From positions 1 to 15,413 of the forward strand of contig JALWHA010000081.1 in NCBI GenBank assembly GCA_027038695.1: a DNA stretch of 15,413 bases, read 5' to 3'. Under the pieces are notes generated by a model. The model did not search any database. It was not told the origin of the DNA and saw nothing but the letters and a program-made list of their open reading frames with translations. The position numbers were made by a program, and so were the translations under genes. Of this stretch, positions 15,054 to 15,413 are shown piece after piece. Numbering within the stretch: position 1 is the stretch's first letter; each line of letters begins with the position of its first letter. The stretch is from Acidobacteriota bacterium. GTDB lineage: Bacteria; Acidobacteriota; Holophagae; Thermotomaculales; Thermotomaculaceae.

Positions 15054-15413
15054 TTAACCTCTCTTAAACAGATTGCGAAACAGTTTTCCAAAAAAACTCT
15101 TTTCTTTTATTATACCAAAATTTCGTAAAACTTGTATTGCTCTTTTATTATTAGAATCCAACTTTAAAACCCTTTTGTAATGATATACCGCCTTTGACTT
15201 TACCCCTTTCTCTAAAAAAAAGTCTGCCAGAGCAAGCCTGTATTTTACATTTAAAGGGTCAAGATTAATAGCATTTTCAAGATTTTCCACAATTTTTTTA
15301 TTTCTTCTAGGTAAATTCCGTTGACTCATTGCAAGGTAATAATAAGCCTCAGAGGTAGCCATTCCTCTATTTATGGCACCCTGGAAAAAACTCTCTGCGT
15401 TTGCAAAATCTTT
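15054..15413 (-). CDS. TPR-repeat protein, C-terminal part
   Basis: The open frame continues to the right edge, so the true start lies outside; an internal ATG at 15362 falls inside a repeat and is not the likely start. The visible 119 residues contain three TPR-like units: FANAESFFQGAINRG / SEAYYYLAMSQ, VENLENAINLDPLNVKYRLALADFFLEKG, and KSKAVYHYKRVLKLDSNNKRAIQVL. The C-terminus (KEKSFFGKLFRNLFKRG) is basic and may be amphipathic, hinting at membrane or nucleic-acid contact. The stop is one base before the phosphatase start, so the two are probably translated together. The function cannot be assigned from this part. Confidence 0.82.
   Translation of the reverse strand, partial: KDFANAESFFQGAINRGMATSEAYYYLAMSQRNLPRRNKKIVENLENAINLDPLNVKYRLALADFFLEKGVKSKAVYHYKRVLKLDSNNKRAIQVLRNFGIIKEKSFFGKLFRNLFKRG

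Noticed and set aside
15053..15091. Longer N-terminus for the PP2C phosphatase
   Set aside because: The extra 13 residues are read inside the TPR gene and do not match the family; the ATG at 15052 has its own AGAGG site.
1..15413. CRISPR arrays, tRNA or rRNA genes, insertion sequences, toxin-antitoxin or defence genes
   Set aside because: No regular repeats, cloverleaf-like segments, transposase motifs or defence domains were seen; nearly every base is in a gene with a plain assignment.

Overview
This is a 15.4 kb stretch of an AT-rich genome in which every supportable gene lies on the minus strand, so transcription runs from the right edge to the left. A PilQ secretin, lipoprotein and signal-peptide proteins, and the PilMNOPQ set show a diderm (Gram-negative) bacterium. 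The order pilMNOPQ ... Xaa-Pro peptidase - efp - accB - accC resembles blocks in deltaproteobacterial (Geobacter-like) and Deferribacterota genomes. The low GC makes me lean to a Deferribacterota-like source, but this is recollection of gene order, not a search result.

Layout in transcription order: (1) 15413-14288: the 3' part of a TPR protein gene, then a PP2C-type Ser/Thr phosphatase. (2) 14287-14204: the only real intergenic gap, holding a good candidate sigma70 promoter reading into pilM. (3) 14203-9429: pilM, pilN, pilO, pilP, pilQ, the inner-membrane alignment platform and outer-membrane secretin of the type IV pilus. (4) 9410-6742: a lipoprotein with three Ig-like repeats, a TPR protein with a long acidic middle, and a small Roadblock/LC7-like protein. 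(5) 6745-3249: Xaa-Pro aminopeptidase, elongation factor P, and the two acetyl-CoA carboxylase subunits accB and accC. (6) 3271-853: metallophosphoesterase, two pseudopilin-like genes, an ArsR-type regulator and pgpA, each overlapping the next. (7) 856-1: ribF, which begins normally but turns in frame at about position 521-541 into the C-terminal end of NADH dehydrogenase subunit NuoL, followed by the start of nuoM running off the left edge.

The genes from pilM to ribF are separated by at most 18 bases or overlap, so they could form one long transcription unit joining pilus assembly to housekeeping functions (fatty acid synthesis, polyproline translation, phospholipid synthesis, flavin synthesis). 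pilA, pilB, pilC and pilT are not in the window.

The most notable points are the ribF-nuoL join (real rearrangement or assembly chimera), the unrecognised lipoprotein next to pilQ combined with a PilP that lacks a lipid-attachment cysteine, and the acidic TPR plus Roadblock-like pair beside the pilus genes. I saw no RNA genes, insertion sequences, CRISPR arrays or defence genes.
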